From the NCBI GenBank assembly GCA_046339595.1, contig JBKDUF010000027.1, positions 1 to 64,000 on the forward strand: a stretch of 64,000 nucleotides of DNA, given 5' to 3'. The position numbers and the translations under genes are program-made. The DNA is from Ga0077527 sp021300125 (lineage in GTDB: Bacteria; Pseudomonadota; Gammaproteobacteria; Burkholderiales; SG8-41). Each line of letters opens with the position of its first letter. Position 1 is the stretch's first letter. A model generated the notes under the pieces. It did not search any database. It was not told where the DNA came from and saw only the letters and a program-made list of their open reading frames with translations. Positions 1 through 7,636 of the stretch are shown piece after piece.

Positions 1-13
1 TAGTTGTACTGTG

Positions 14-1066
14 TCAGGCGGCAGTCCCGGCCAGGCCCAGGGACTTGCGCAGCAGTTCATAGTTTGCCGCGTCCATCGCGATTTCGCGGCGGTTGATGCG
101 GCGGTCGATCGCGGTCACCGCCTCGTTGGCCGGGGTCGGGATGCCGAGTTCGCGGCCCTTGGCCGCGACCAGCCCGCTGATGAAGGCGATTTCGCTCTCG
201 CGGCCCTTCAGGTGGTCGTGGATCGGCGCGGTGCGGCCGCCGCCGACATGCGACATCAGCGTTTTCATCGTGGTGACCAGGTTTTCGTCGCTGGAGCCTG
301 CAAATTCGTCGGCGCGCAGTCCGAACAGCGGTTCCATGCGGTAACCCAGCGCCGCACCCACCGCCAGCGACTCGCGCCCCAGCTGCACCGAGATGTCCAT
401 CATGCCGGGCAGGGCGCAGGCCTCGAAATTGCGCAGCCCGAACAGGCTGAACGGGCCCATGGTCATGGTATTGGCAATGAGCTTGGTCCACTTCGCGCCA
501 TAGATGTTGCCGGTCACGTCGCAGCGGCCGACCTTGGCCATGATCGCGGCGATTTCCTTCACCCGCGGCGTGGAGCTGCCGTCGAGTTCGCCCACCGTGA
601 ACCAAGTGCCCTTGCGCAGGGTGTTGCGCTGGATCTGGCCGGGCGTGAACAGTTCCGCCTGCAGCTCGACCACGCAGCCAACCACGCGGCTGCGGCCGAT
701 GATCGAGGCGATGGCGTCGTCGTTCATGCCGTTCTGGGTGCCGACGATGACGCCGTCATCCTTCAGGTAGGGCTTGATGAATTCCGCCATCCAGCGCGTG
801 TCATTGGACTTGCAGGCGAGGAAGACGATGTCGAATTGCGGCTGCTCGGAGGACAGCGCGCAGAGGTTGAGCGCGTGTACTGGCACCTGAAACTGCGAGC
901 CGTCCTTGAACTGCACCTGCAGGCCGTTGGTCTTCATGGCCCGGACATGCGCCGGCCACTGGTCGATCAGCGTCACATCGAGTCCGGCCTGGGTGAGGTC
1001 CGCGCCGATGCTGCTGCCGATGGCGCCGGTACCGAGGACTGCGATTTTGCGGGCTGGGGTTTTCAT
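14..1066 (-). CDS. Ketopantoate reductase (ApbA/PanE) family protein
   Basis: 350 residues, about the family length. An N-terminal Rossmann fold with GTGAIG near residues 12-17 should bind NADPH. The C-terminal helical domain holds a KWTKLIAN segment (about 192-199), which matches the catalytic Lys/Asn region of PanE. PanE reduces 2-dehydropantoate to pantoate for CoA synthesis, but many homologues sit in catabolic clusters and reduce other 2-oxo acids. This one lies beside an MmgE/PrpD gene on the same strand, about 100 bases downstream of it, so a catabolic role is as likely as pantothenate synthesis. The start ATG at 1066 is the only good one. The exact substrate cannot be read from the sequence. 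Confidence 0.85.
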   Translation of the reverse strand: MKTPARKIAVLGTGAIGSSIGADLTQAGLDVTLIDQWPAHVRAMKTNGLQVQFKDGSQFQVPVHALNLCALSSEQPQFDIVFLACKSNDTRWMAEFIKPYLKDDGVIVGTQNGMNDDAIASIIGRSRVVGCVVELQAELFTPGQIQRNTLRKGTWFTVGELDGSSTPRVKEIAAIMAKVGRCDVTGNIYGAKWTKLIANTMTMGPFSLFGLRNFEACALPGMMDISVQLGRESLAVGAALGYRMEPLFGLRADEFAGSSDENLVTTMKTLMSHVGGGRTAPIHDHLKGRESEIAFISGLVAAKGRELGIPTPANEAVTAIDRRINRREIAMDAANYELLRKSLGLAGTAA

Positions 1067-1111
1067 GGCGTTGGATTATTTTTCTTTTGAGCCGGATGGT
1101 CGTTCCGGCGT

Positions 1112-1143
1112 TTGACGGATTGACGGATTGACGGAGTGACGGG
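1112..1143. repeat. Short tandem repeat, 8-bp unit
   Basis: Three perfect copies of TTGACGGA (1112-1135) and one degenerate copy (1136-1143) lie in the 96-bp gap between the MmgE/PrpD gene and the ketopantoate-reductase-like gene. Such a tract can vary in copy number by slippage. No function is evident. Confidence 0.7.
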
Positions 1144-1162
1144 GATTGAGGGACTTCGGGCG

Positions 1163-2545
1163 TTATTGTTTTTTTCCCGAGGCTGCCAGTTTCAGCAGGT
1201 CGCGCACCGAATGGTTTTCGATGTCGAGCGCGACGCGCGCAATCTCGTCCACCGGCAGCGCCGGGTTGATGCCGCGGAATTTCTCGGTGACACCCTTCGC
1301 ATCCACCGGGTTGTCGACCGAGCCGGTCGGATTGAGGATGTCCTGGTGCTGCCACTGGCCGTTGTGCTCGGCTGCAACCCAGCCGGCGAAATGCGCGGGA
1401 TACAGCGCATCGAGCTTCGGGTCATGCTCGCACTCCAGCCGCGCCGCCAGTTCGACGATCTGCGGATCGCGCATGCGCTGCTCCGTGAACTGCGGCGGCA
1501 GCACCTGGCCGTCGAGCAGTGCCGCGGCGATCACGTAGCGCACGCTCATCTGCGCGTTGAGTGCGCTGCCGGGCTGGTAGGCAAAGCCGCACTGCACGTC
1601 GACCACGCTGGACAGGCCGACCTTGACCCGACGTTTCGGGTCCCAGGGCGCGCCGATCCGGCTGCGCACCGCCAGCGCGGCATCGATGTAGGCGTGGGCG
1701 CTGCCGCAGCAGGAATAGGGCTTGATCGAATTCTTGTCGGTGTGCCAGACGCGACCGAGGTCACGGGTGAGCAGCGCGGCATCGCTGTCGTCCGAGTGGG
1801 CCTTGAGCACGCCGCCGTCGGCGTATTCGAAGATCTGGGTCGGCCCGCTGAAGCCCAGCGCAGCCAGTTCGGCGGCGAGCACGCCTGAATGCGCCGCCTT
1901 GCCGGCGTGCAGGCGCTTGCTCATCGTGCCGTCGGCGTTGAAGGCCCAGGTGCCCGCGCCCTGGGTGCCGGCGAGTCCAAGCGCCCAGGCGGTCTGCTCG
2001 GGGTTGAGTTTCAGCAATGAAGCGCATGTCGCCGCCGCGGCGAAGGGGCCGTAGATGCCGGTGATGTGCCAGCCCCGCAGGCGGGTGGCCGAGGGATTGG
2101 AGGCGAGGCTCGCGCGGATCATGGTTTCGTAGCCTGCGGCGATCGCGGTGACGATGGCGCGGCCGTCGCTGCCCAGCTTTTCCGCCATCGCCAGCGCCGC
2201 CGGGACCGCCACCGCGCCGGCGTGCAGCTTGGCGTTGTGGTAATCGTCGAGCTCGAATGCATGCGCGGCCACACCGTTGACCAGCGCGGCGTCAGCCACG
2301 CGCAGGCTCCTCGCCGCATCGCCCCACACGGTGGCCTCAGTGCCGCTGCCGCCGCTGCGTGCCCATTTCAGCAGGGTGGTGGCCCAGGGCGTGTTCCAGC
2401 CATAGAGGCCGCATCCGAGGGTGTCGAGAATGGCGATGCGCGCCACCTCGCGCGTGCGCGGCGGGACGTACTCGTAACGCAGGCTGCTGATCCAGTCCGC
2501 CAGTTCGCGGGTGGGCGCGCCAATGGCGCGGCGGTCGTTGTTCAT
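1163..2545 (-). CDS. MmgE/PrpD family protein
   Basis: 460 residues from the ATG at 2545, which has a GGAGGAG ribosome site. A longer in-frame extension upstream lacks family similarity. MmgE/PrpD proteins include 2-methylcitrate dehydratase, cis-aconitate decarboxylase and immune-response-gene-1-type enzymes, and many members are uncharacterised. Family features include the HAFELDDYHNAKLHAGA segment near residues 90-105 and an all-helical N-terminal domain followed by a smaller alpha/beta domain. The gene is divergent from the TcuA-like dehydrogenase at 2764 and upstream of the ketopantoate-reductase-like gene. The three together look like a small carboxylic-acid catabolic cluster; the substrate is unknown. 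Confidence 0.85.
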   Translation of the reverse strand: MNNDRRAIGAPTRELADWISSLRYEYVPPRTREVARIAILDTLGCGLYGWNTPWATTLLKWARSGGSGTEATVWGDAARSLRVADAALVNGVAAHAFELDDYHNAKLHAGAVAVPAALAMAEKLGSDGRAIVTAIAAGYETMIRASLASNPSATRLRGWHITGIYGPFAAAATCASLLKLNPEQTAWALGLAGTQGAGTWAFNADGTMSKRLHAGKAAHSGVLAAELAALGFSGPTQIFEYADGGVLKAHSDDSDAALLTRDLGRVWHTDKNSIKPYSCCGSAHAYIDAALAVRSRIGAPWDPKRRVKVGLSSVVDVQCGFAYQPGSALNAQMSVRYVIAAALLDGQVLPPQFTEQRMRDPQIVELAARLECEHDPKLDALYPAHFAGWVAAEHNGQWQHQDILNPTGSVDNPVDAKGVTEKFRGINPALPVDEIARVALDIENHSVRDLLKLAASGKKQ

Positions 2546-2763
2546 CGGTGGGCTCCTCCAGGATTTCGGCCGCAGTTTAACCCGGCGCCGGTAATGGCAA
2601 TCACGAGTCCATATGAAGGCAGGATCCGGCCGCGCTTTCTTGACACTGTTTTGAATGCCGCAGCATACTCGCCCGCGCACTTGCAATCGCCTTCCCGGCC
2701 ATGTGGTGCGGGGCTCCGGCGGTCCGCTGCAGCCTTTTTCATAGGTGATCAGGAGTCCATTAA

Positions 2764-4365
2764 ATGGAATATGATGTCATCATCGTCGGCGGCGGCAACG
2801 CCGCCTGCGCGGCCGCGGCCTCAGCCCGCGAACATGGCGCGAAAAAAGTCCTGCTGCTCGAAAAAGCGCCCAAGGCGCAGCGCGGCGGCAACACCCACTT
2901 CAGCGGCGCGATTTTCCGCTTCGTCTTCAACCACGTCGATGAACTCGACCGCTTCGTCCCCGATGCCGAGAACGAGTACCCCGGCTTCCGTGCCGGCGTC
3001 CCGGTCTACCCGAAGGAGGCGTTCAAGGACGACCTGATGCGGGTGACCGACAGCAAGAGCGATCCCGAGCTGTCCGAGCTGCTGATCGACGAGTCCTACG
3101 ACACCACCTGCTGGCTGCAGGACACCGGCAAGCACCATTTCGAGCTGGCGAAATCGGTGATGGGCATCAAGGTCGGCGACAAGATCAAGTGGCCCAAGGG
3201 CGCCATCGTGCGCACCGTGCACGAGGGTGTCGGCCTGTCGCAGCAGTGGTTCGAAACCTGCGAGAACATGGGCGTCGAGATCCGCTACGAGGCGCATGTG
3301 CTCGACCTGCACCTTGACGGCCAGGGCGCGGTGCGCGGCCTCAAGGTGCGCGGCGAGAAGGGTCTGGAAACGCTGAAGTCGCGCACGGTGATCCTCGCCT
3401 GCGGCGGCTTCGAAACCAACCCCGCGTGGCGTACGCACTACCTCGGCCAGGAATGGGGCCACGCCAAGGTGCGCGGCTCCAACTTCAACTACGGCGACGG
3501 CCTGCGCATGGCGATCGAGGCCGGCGCGATGCCCTGGGGCCACTGGGGCGGCTGCCACGCCACGCCCATCGTCGCCAGCGCGCCCGACTACGGCAAGAAG
3601 GAACTCACCGACAAGACCAACCGCCTGTCCTATCCCTACGGCGTGATGATCAACGTCGAGGGCAAGCGCTGGATCGACGATGGCGTGGATTTCCAGGCCT
3701 TCACCTACGCCAAATACGGCGGCCTGATCCTCAAGCAGCCGAAGAGCCTCGTCTACCAGATCTTCGATGCCAAGACCATGCACCTGCTCGAGCCGCGCTA
3801 TTCCACCAGCGAGCCCTTCAAGTCGGACACGCTGGAAGGGCTGGTGAAGCAGCTCAACGTTGACCACGAGCAGGCGATGAAGACCCTGCGCGAATACAAC
3901 GAGGCCTGCGGCCGCGGCGGACCCTTCAATGCCGCAGTGCTTGACGGCCTGCACACCGAGGGCATCGACCCGCCGAAGACCAACTGGGCGCAGAAGCTCG
4001 ACACCCCGCCCTATGTGTCGTGGCCTGTCACCGGCGGCATCACCTTCACCTTCGGTGGTCTCAAGATCAACAAGCAGGCGCAGGTCATCTCCACCGGCTG
4101 GAAGCCGATCCCCGGCCTCTACACCGCCGGCGAGATGGTAGGCGGCCTGTTCCACTACAACTACCCGCTGGGCACCGGCCTGATGTCGGGCGCCGTGTTC
4201 GGCCGCATCGCCGGGCGCGAGGCGGCGAAGGAGGCACTGGGCGGCAAGGCGAAGGGAAAATCGGCAACTAAAAGCGCGGTGAAAAAAACGGCGCCGAAAA
4301 AGGCGGCTGCCAAAAAAGCGCCGGCGAAAAAAGCGCCTGCCAAAAAGGCGGTCAAGAAGAAATAA
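2764..4365 (+). CDS. FAD-dependent tricarballylate dehydrogenase-like flavoprotein with Lys/Ala-rich tail
   Basis: 533 residues. The N-terminus has a dinucleotide-binding GGGNAACAAAASA (about 9-21) and an acidic residue after the second strand (LLLEK). The C-terminal part has the fumarate-reductase/TcuA-type segment GLYTAGEMVGG followed by NYPLGTGLMSG. TcuA oxidises tricarballylate to cis-aconitate; related enzymes act on other carboxylates or 3-ketosteroids. The catalytic part ends near residue 495. The last ~37 residues are almost only Lys, Ala, Pro, Ser and Thr with repeated KKAPA units, like a histone-H1-type nucleic-acid-binding tail, which is not part of the family. A clear terminator follows. 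The divergent neighbour is an MmgE/PrpD protein, whose relatives act on tricarboxylates. Confidence 0.82.
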   Translation: MEYDVIIVGGGNAACAAAASAREHGAKKVLLLEKAPKAQRGGNTHFSGAIFRFVFNHVDELDRFVPDAENEYPGFRAGVPVYPKEAFKDDLMRVTDSKSDPELSELLIDESYDTTCWLQDTGKHHFELAKSVMGIKVGDKIKWPKGAIVRTVHEGVGLSQQWFETCENMGVEIRYEAHVLDLHLDGQGAVRGLKVRGEKGLETLKSRTVILACGGFETNPAWRTHYLGQEWGHAKVRGSNFNYGDGLRMAIEAGAMPWGHWGGCHATPIVASAPDYGKKELTDKTNRLSYPYGVMINVEGKRWIDDGVDFQAFTYAKYGGLILKQPKSLVYQIFDAKTMHLLEPRYSTSEPFKSDTLEGLVKQLNVDHEQAMKTLREYNEACGRGGPFNAAVLDGLHTEGIDPPKTNWAQKLDTPPYVSWPVTGGITFTFGGLKINKQAQVISTGWKPIPGLYTAGEMVGGLFHYNYPLGTGLMSGAVFGRIAGREAAKEALGGKAKGKSATKSAVKKTAPKKAAAKKAPAKKAPAKKAVKKK

Positions 4366-4391
4366 CCACTGCATCATTGAGCATCGGTCGA

Positions 4392-4420
4392 AGCCGGGGG
4401 TTTCCCCCGGCTTTTGTTTT
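4392..4420 (+). terminator. Rho-independent terminator of the TcuA-like gene
   Basis: A perfect 9-bp stem AGCCGGGGG/CCCCCGGCT with a 3-base loop is followed by TTTTGTTTT, 27 bases after the stop codon. Confidence 0.9.
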
Positions 4421-4456
4421 ATGCTCCACTGAGTTGCCTCCAGGCCCGCGATCACC

Positions 4457-5332
4457 ATGGCATTGACCCGCAGACAGCACTACCTTCTCGTGGCCACGGC
4501 CGCTTTCATGGCCGGTGCCGCCTGGGTGATTCACGCCGTCTTCACTGCGACGAATTCAACCGCTGCCATCGGGCTGCTCTTCGTGCCGGTGTACGGCGGC
4601 ATTGCCGCCGCGCTGGCCTGCGCCGCAGCCTACGTGTTTTTCACCGTTGCCGACTGGCGTGCCGGATGCCTCAGCGGCGGCTGGCCGCGGCTTCTGCTGG
4701 CTGCGGCGATCGTGGTTGCGGGCACGGGCTGGGGCGGCGCGTACTGGCTGTATCGCGACGCCATGGGTATCGCCTCCGATCCTTCCGCTTCGCCGCAGGC
4801 GCTGATCGAGGTCAGCAAGCGCCGCGTGCCGTTGTGGAGCGAGGATGTGGTCGAGGCGCTGGCGAAGAATCCGGCGACGCCGCCCAACCTGCTCACCGCC
4901 ATCGTCAAGGCCGGTGCCGGGCACTACCTGGTGTCACTGGTCGGCGCCAATCCCAATGCGCCACTGTCACTGCTGGAGGATATCGCTGCCGGACCACTGG
5001 GTTACGAGCGTGTGGCCGGGCTTGCCGGCAATCCGCGCATCACGCCGGGCATCGCCGAGCGCCTGGGCGGCGTAAAGCGCGCGGATTTCCGCAGCGATAT
5101 TGAATACCGTCTCTACCAGACCTTCGTGCTCGCCGAACTGGTGCGCAATCCCGCGACGCCGAAACCGCTGTTCGACCGCCTCGCGGCCTGGGAGCAGCCC
5201 GAGCATTTCCTCGCGGTGGCGGTGATCTACGCCGAGCGCGCGAGCTGCGAGCAGATCCGTCGCGCCGCGCAGGGCGGCAGTGAAGTGCTCAACAATACGG
5301 CCCGGTCGCAGCTGCACCAGCGCGGTTGCTGA
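4457..5332 (+). CDS. Membrane protein with leucine-rich-repeat-variant-like repeats
   Basis: 291 residues. Three hydrophobic segments (about 8-30, 36-60 and 75-97) anchor the protein. The remainder is soluble and shows four imperfect repeats built on NPxxPxxLL (KNPATPPNLL, NPNAPLSLL, GNPRITPGI, RNPATPKPLF) at about residues 136, 163, 189 and 230. This pattern resembles leucine-rich-repeat-variant or HEAT-like helical repeats, which usually bind other proteins. Only one Cys pair is visible near the C-terminus (Cys in RASCEQI and the last residue). I do not recognise a named family. It stands alone between a terminator and a convergent lyase gene. Confidence 0.7.
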   Translation: MALTRRQHYLLVATAAFMAGAAWVIHAVFTATNSTAAIGLLFVPVYGGIAAALACAAAYVFFTVADWRAGCLSGGWPRLLLAAAIVVAGTGWGGAYWLYRDAMGIASDPSASPQALIEVSKRRVPLWSEDVVEALAKNPATPPNLLTAIVKAGAGHYLVSLVGANPNAPLSLLEDIAAGPLGYERVAGLAGNPRITPGIAERLGGVKRADFRSDIEYRLYQTFVLAELVRNPATPKPLFDRLAAWEQPEHFLAVAVIYAERASCEQIRRAAQGGSEVLNNTARSQLHQRGC

Positions 5333-5356
5333 TACCCGCGGGATATCCGAGGGCGT

Positions 5357-6271
5357 TCAGCGCTTCTTCTTCGCATTCTCCTTGCGGTACATCTTCTCGA
5401 CCGTTGCCTCCTCGATCTTGTAATACTCCTCCAGCCCGATCAGCGTTTCAATCTGCTTGCGCGCGGTGATGTAGTCGGTGGTCGAGATGCCGGTGTAGTC
5501 GCCGGTCTTGCGCAGTTCGAGCAGCGCCTTGCGCATGAAATGGAACTGCACGCCCACCGAGAGGATGGCGTCGATGCTGCCGGCGTAGCCCATGTCCTCG
5601 AGCTGGCGGAAGGAGTAGAGCGGCCGGCCGTCGCGGTTGCCGCGGCTCTGCACGTAGATCATCGGCAGCTTGCAGTCCTTCGGCGCGCGCCTGGTTTCCT
5701 CCGGCGTGCGCGGGAAAATCAGGCCCATGTCGGCACCCTGGTCCCTGGACATCAGCATCCGCTTCACCGCTTCCTTGTAGCCCTGCTCGCGGCAGGCGTC
5801 GGAGCGCGCGATGATGACGAAGTCTTTGTCGCTGCGGTCGCGCTGCTCGCAGGCGAGGCGGATCTTGTCGCGGAACTCGTTGAACGGGATGTTGTGCGCG
5901 ACATAGGTATGGTAATGCGCGCGTTTCGGAAACAGCTGGTCCTCGATGTGGATGCCGGCGATGCCGGCGCGGATGCACTCGCGCACGGTGCGCATCGTGT
6001 GCAGCGGCTCGCCCCAGCCCGCACCCGCATCCATCACCACCGGGATGTCCACCGCCTTGGCGATGTTGCCGCCCACCGTGAGCTGCTCGTTCATGGTCAG
6101 CAGCGGTTCGCTGATGGTGGTGCTGCCGCCGGTGACAAAGCCGCCGTTGTAGAGCGTCTTGAAGCCAACGCTTTCAGCAAGTTTCGCGGTCAGCGGATCG
6201 TGCACCGCGGGCAGTTCGAGGAATTTGCCGGCCTTGACGAGGGCGCGCAGGCGGGTGGTGACGCGGGACAT
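5357..6271 (-). CDS. Isocitrate lyase / PEP mutase family protein
   Basis: 304 residues from the ATG at 6271 (GGAG upstream). The family is made of TIM-barrel enzymes that cleave or rearrange 2-hydroxy acids or phosphonates. The IEDQ...PK motif that ligates Mg2+ and binds substrate is present. The Cys of the lyases' KKCGH/KRCGH loop is absent: the loop reads PKRAHYH. Loss of that Cys argues against true isocitrate or 2-methylisocitrate lyase activity and favours an oxaloacetate-decarboxylase-like or other role. The C-terminus is rich in Lys/Arg. No partner gene is adjacent; the gene converges on the membrane protein gene at 4457. Confidence 0.8.
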   Translation of the reverse strand: MSRVTTRLRALVKAGKFLELPAVHDPLTAKLAESVGFKTLYNGGFVTGGSTTISEPLLTMNEQLTVGGNIAKAVDIPVVMDAGAGWGEPLHTMRTVRECIRAGIAGIHIEDQLFPKRAHYHTYVAHNIPFNEFRDKIRLACEQRDRSDKDFVIIARSDACREQGYKEAVKRMLMSRDQGADMGLIFPRTPEETRRAPKDCKLPMIYVQSRGNRDGRPLYSFRQLEDMGYAGSIDAILSVGVQFHFMRKALLELRKTGDYTGISTTDYITARKQIETLIGLEEYYKIEEATVEKMYRKENAKKKR

Positions 6272-6614
6272 GGAAGGCTCCGGTATGCGATGGGGAAGCG
6301 CATCATAGCCAGCCGCCACCACGATGCGCATGCAATGTCCGTATCGTGTGCAACGGGCGGCCCGTTACGGCGCCGCTGCCGGTTGCCGAAGCCGGAAGAA
6401 CAGCGGCGAAGGCGGCAAAAAAATCAATAAAAACAATGTGTTATAAATTTACCGCCTGCAGGTCCCCGAAGTCTTCAATACCCTTGTCGCGGTCTGGCGC
6501 CGCTGCGCACATCCGGGGCGCGGCCAGCCGGTGCCGTGACAGCGCCGGTGCATTTGGTGTATTACTCGCAGTCCGTTTTTCTCTTCCGTTCATCCCACTT
6601 TTCCGGAATCCGCA
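6272..6614. other. Intergenic region, 343 bp, no gene seen
   Basis: This lies between the divergent lyase gene and the CbbQ-type ATPase gene. It holds one AT-rich element at about 6414-6452. I see no convincing reading frame, RNA gene or sigma-70 promoter with both boxes. Confidence 0.6.
6414..6452. repeat. AT-rich boundary element E1
   Basis: An AT-rich stretch in GC-rich surroundings. Read on the minus strand it contains GGTAAATTTATAACACAT followed by TGTTTTTATTGA. It is nearly the same as element E7 at 55757-55795 and shares its core with the other elements of this set. Confidence 0.5.
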
Positions 6615-7460
6615 ATGAAAACCGCAGCAGCACGCCAGCGCGGCGTCGAGCACGACATCGTCCAGGCGCCGCAAGTCGGCGAAGCTCCTCCCTATTACCA
6701 GCCGCAGGGCAACGAGGTGGCGATTTTTGAGGCCGCCTACAAGCGCCGCCTGCCGGTGATGCTCAAGGGGCCGACCGGCTGCGGCAAGACGCGGTTTCTG
6801 GAATACATGGCGTTTCAGCTCAAGCGCCCGCTGGTCACCGTGTCCTGCCACGAAGACCTGACCAGTTCCGACCTCGTCGGCCGTTTTCTGCTCGAGGGTT
6901 CCGAGACCGTGTGGCAGGACGGCCCGCTCACCCGCGCGGTGAAGGCCGGCGCGATCTGTTACCTCGACGAGATCGTCGAAGCGCGCACCGACTCCACCGT
7001 GGTCATCCACTCGCTGACCGACCACCGCCGCAAGCTCGCCATCGAGAAAAAGGGCGTCGAGATCGACGCCCACGAGGATTTCATGCTGGTGATCTCGTAC
7101 AACCCCGGCTACCAGACCGTATTGAAGGACCTCAAGCCCTCGACCAAGCAGCGCTTCATCGCGATCAACTTCGACTTTCCCTCGGAGGAGGTCGAGCGCA
7201 AGGTGCTGGTCAACGAGGTGCCGGGCACCAAGCCCGAGATTGCGCAGCAGCTGGTGGCCATCGGCCGCAAGGCGCGGCTGCTGAAGGACCACGGCCTCGA
7301 GGAATCGACTTCGACCCGCGCGCTGGTCTATGCCGCGAGCATGATCGCCGCCGGCCTTGATCCGGTGTCGGCCTGCCAGGTGGCGATGGTCAACCCGATC
7401 ACCGACGACCTTGAGCTGGCGGATGCGCTGATGGAAATCGTCAACGCGCACTTTGCCTGA
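6615..7460 (+). CDS. cbbQ/norQ-like: MoxR-type AAA+ ATPase, CbbQ/NirQ/NorQ family
   Basis: 281 residues. Walker A is GPTGCGKT (52-59) and Walker B is AICYLDEI (about 113-120). CbbQ and NorQ are hexameric ATPases that, with a VWA-domain partner, activate or insert metals into target enzymes: RuBisCO for CbbQO, nitric oxide reductase for NorQD. The VWA partner is encoded 176 bp downstream, supporting a functional pair. Neither RuBisCO nor nitric-oxide-reductase genes occur in this window, so the target is not known. The start ATG at 6615 fits the family N-terminus. Confidence 0.88.
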   Translation: MKTAAARQRGVEHDIVQAPQVGEAPPYYQPQGNEVAIFEAAYKRRLPVMLKGPTGCGKTRFLEYMAFQLKRPLVTVSCHEDLTSSDLVGRFLLEGSETVWQDGPLTRAVKAGAICYLDEIVEARTDSTVVIHSLTDHRRKLAIEKKGVEIDAHEDFMLVISYNPGYQTVLKDLKPSTKQRFIAINFDFPSEEVERKVLVNEVPGTKPEIAQQLVAIGRKARLLKDHGLEESTSTRALVYAASMIAAGLDPVSACQVAMVNPITDDLELADALMEIVNAHFA

Positions 7461-7470
7461 TCGTCACGAC

Positions 7471-7579
7471 GTCATTGCGGCCAAGCGAAGCGCGCCCCAG
7501 CGGAAGTCCCCTTGGGGGGCGAGCCAGAATCCAGAGGTTCTAACCGTATTCACTGGATTCCGGCGTTCGCCGGAATGAC
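7471..7579. repeat. MITE-like imperfect inverted repeat, about 109 bp
   Basis: The ends GTCATTGCGG and CCGGAATGAC are inverted repeats with one mismatch. Inside them AGAATCCAGAGG and the complement of TCACTGGATTCC repeat the inversion. The element fills the gap between the AAA+ ATPase and the VWA gene. Its right end resembles short extragenic repeats common in betaproteobacteria. No other copy was seen in this window. Confidence 0.6.
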
Positions 7580-7636
7580 GGTTGAGTTTCAACGATTCAG
7601 CATCATTCACTTCAAAGAAACACCAGCCTCGCCTCA

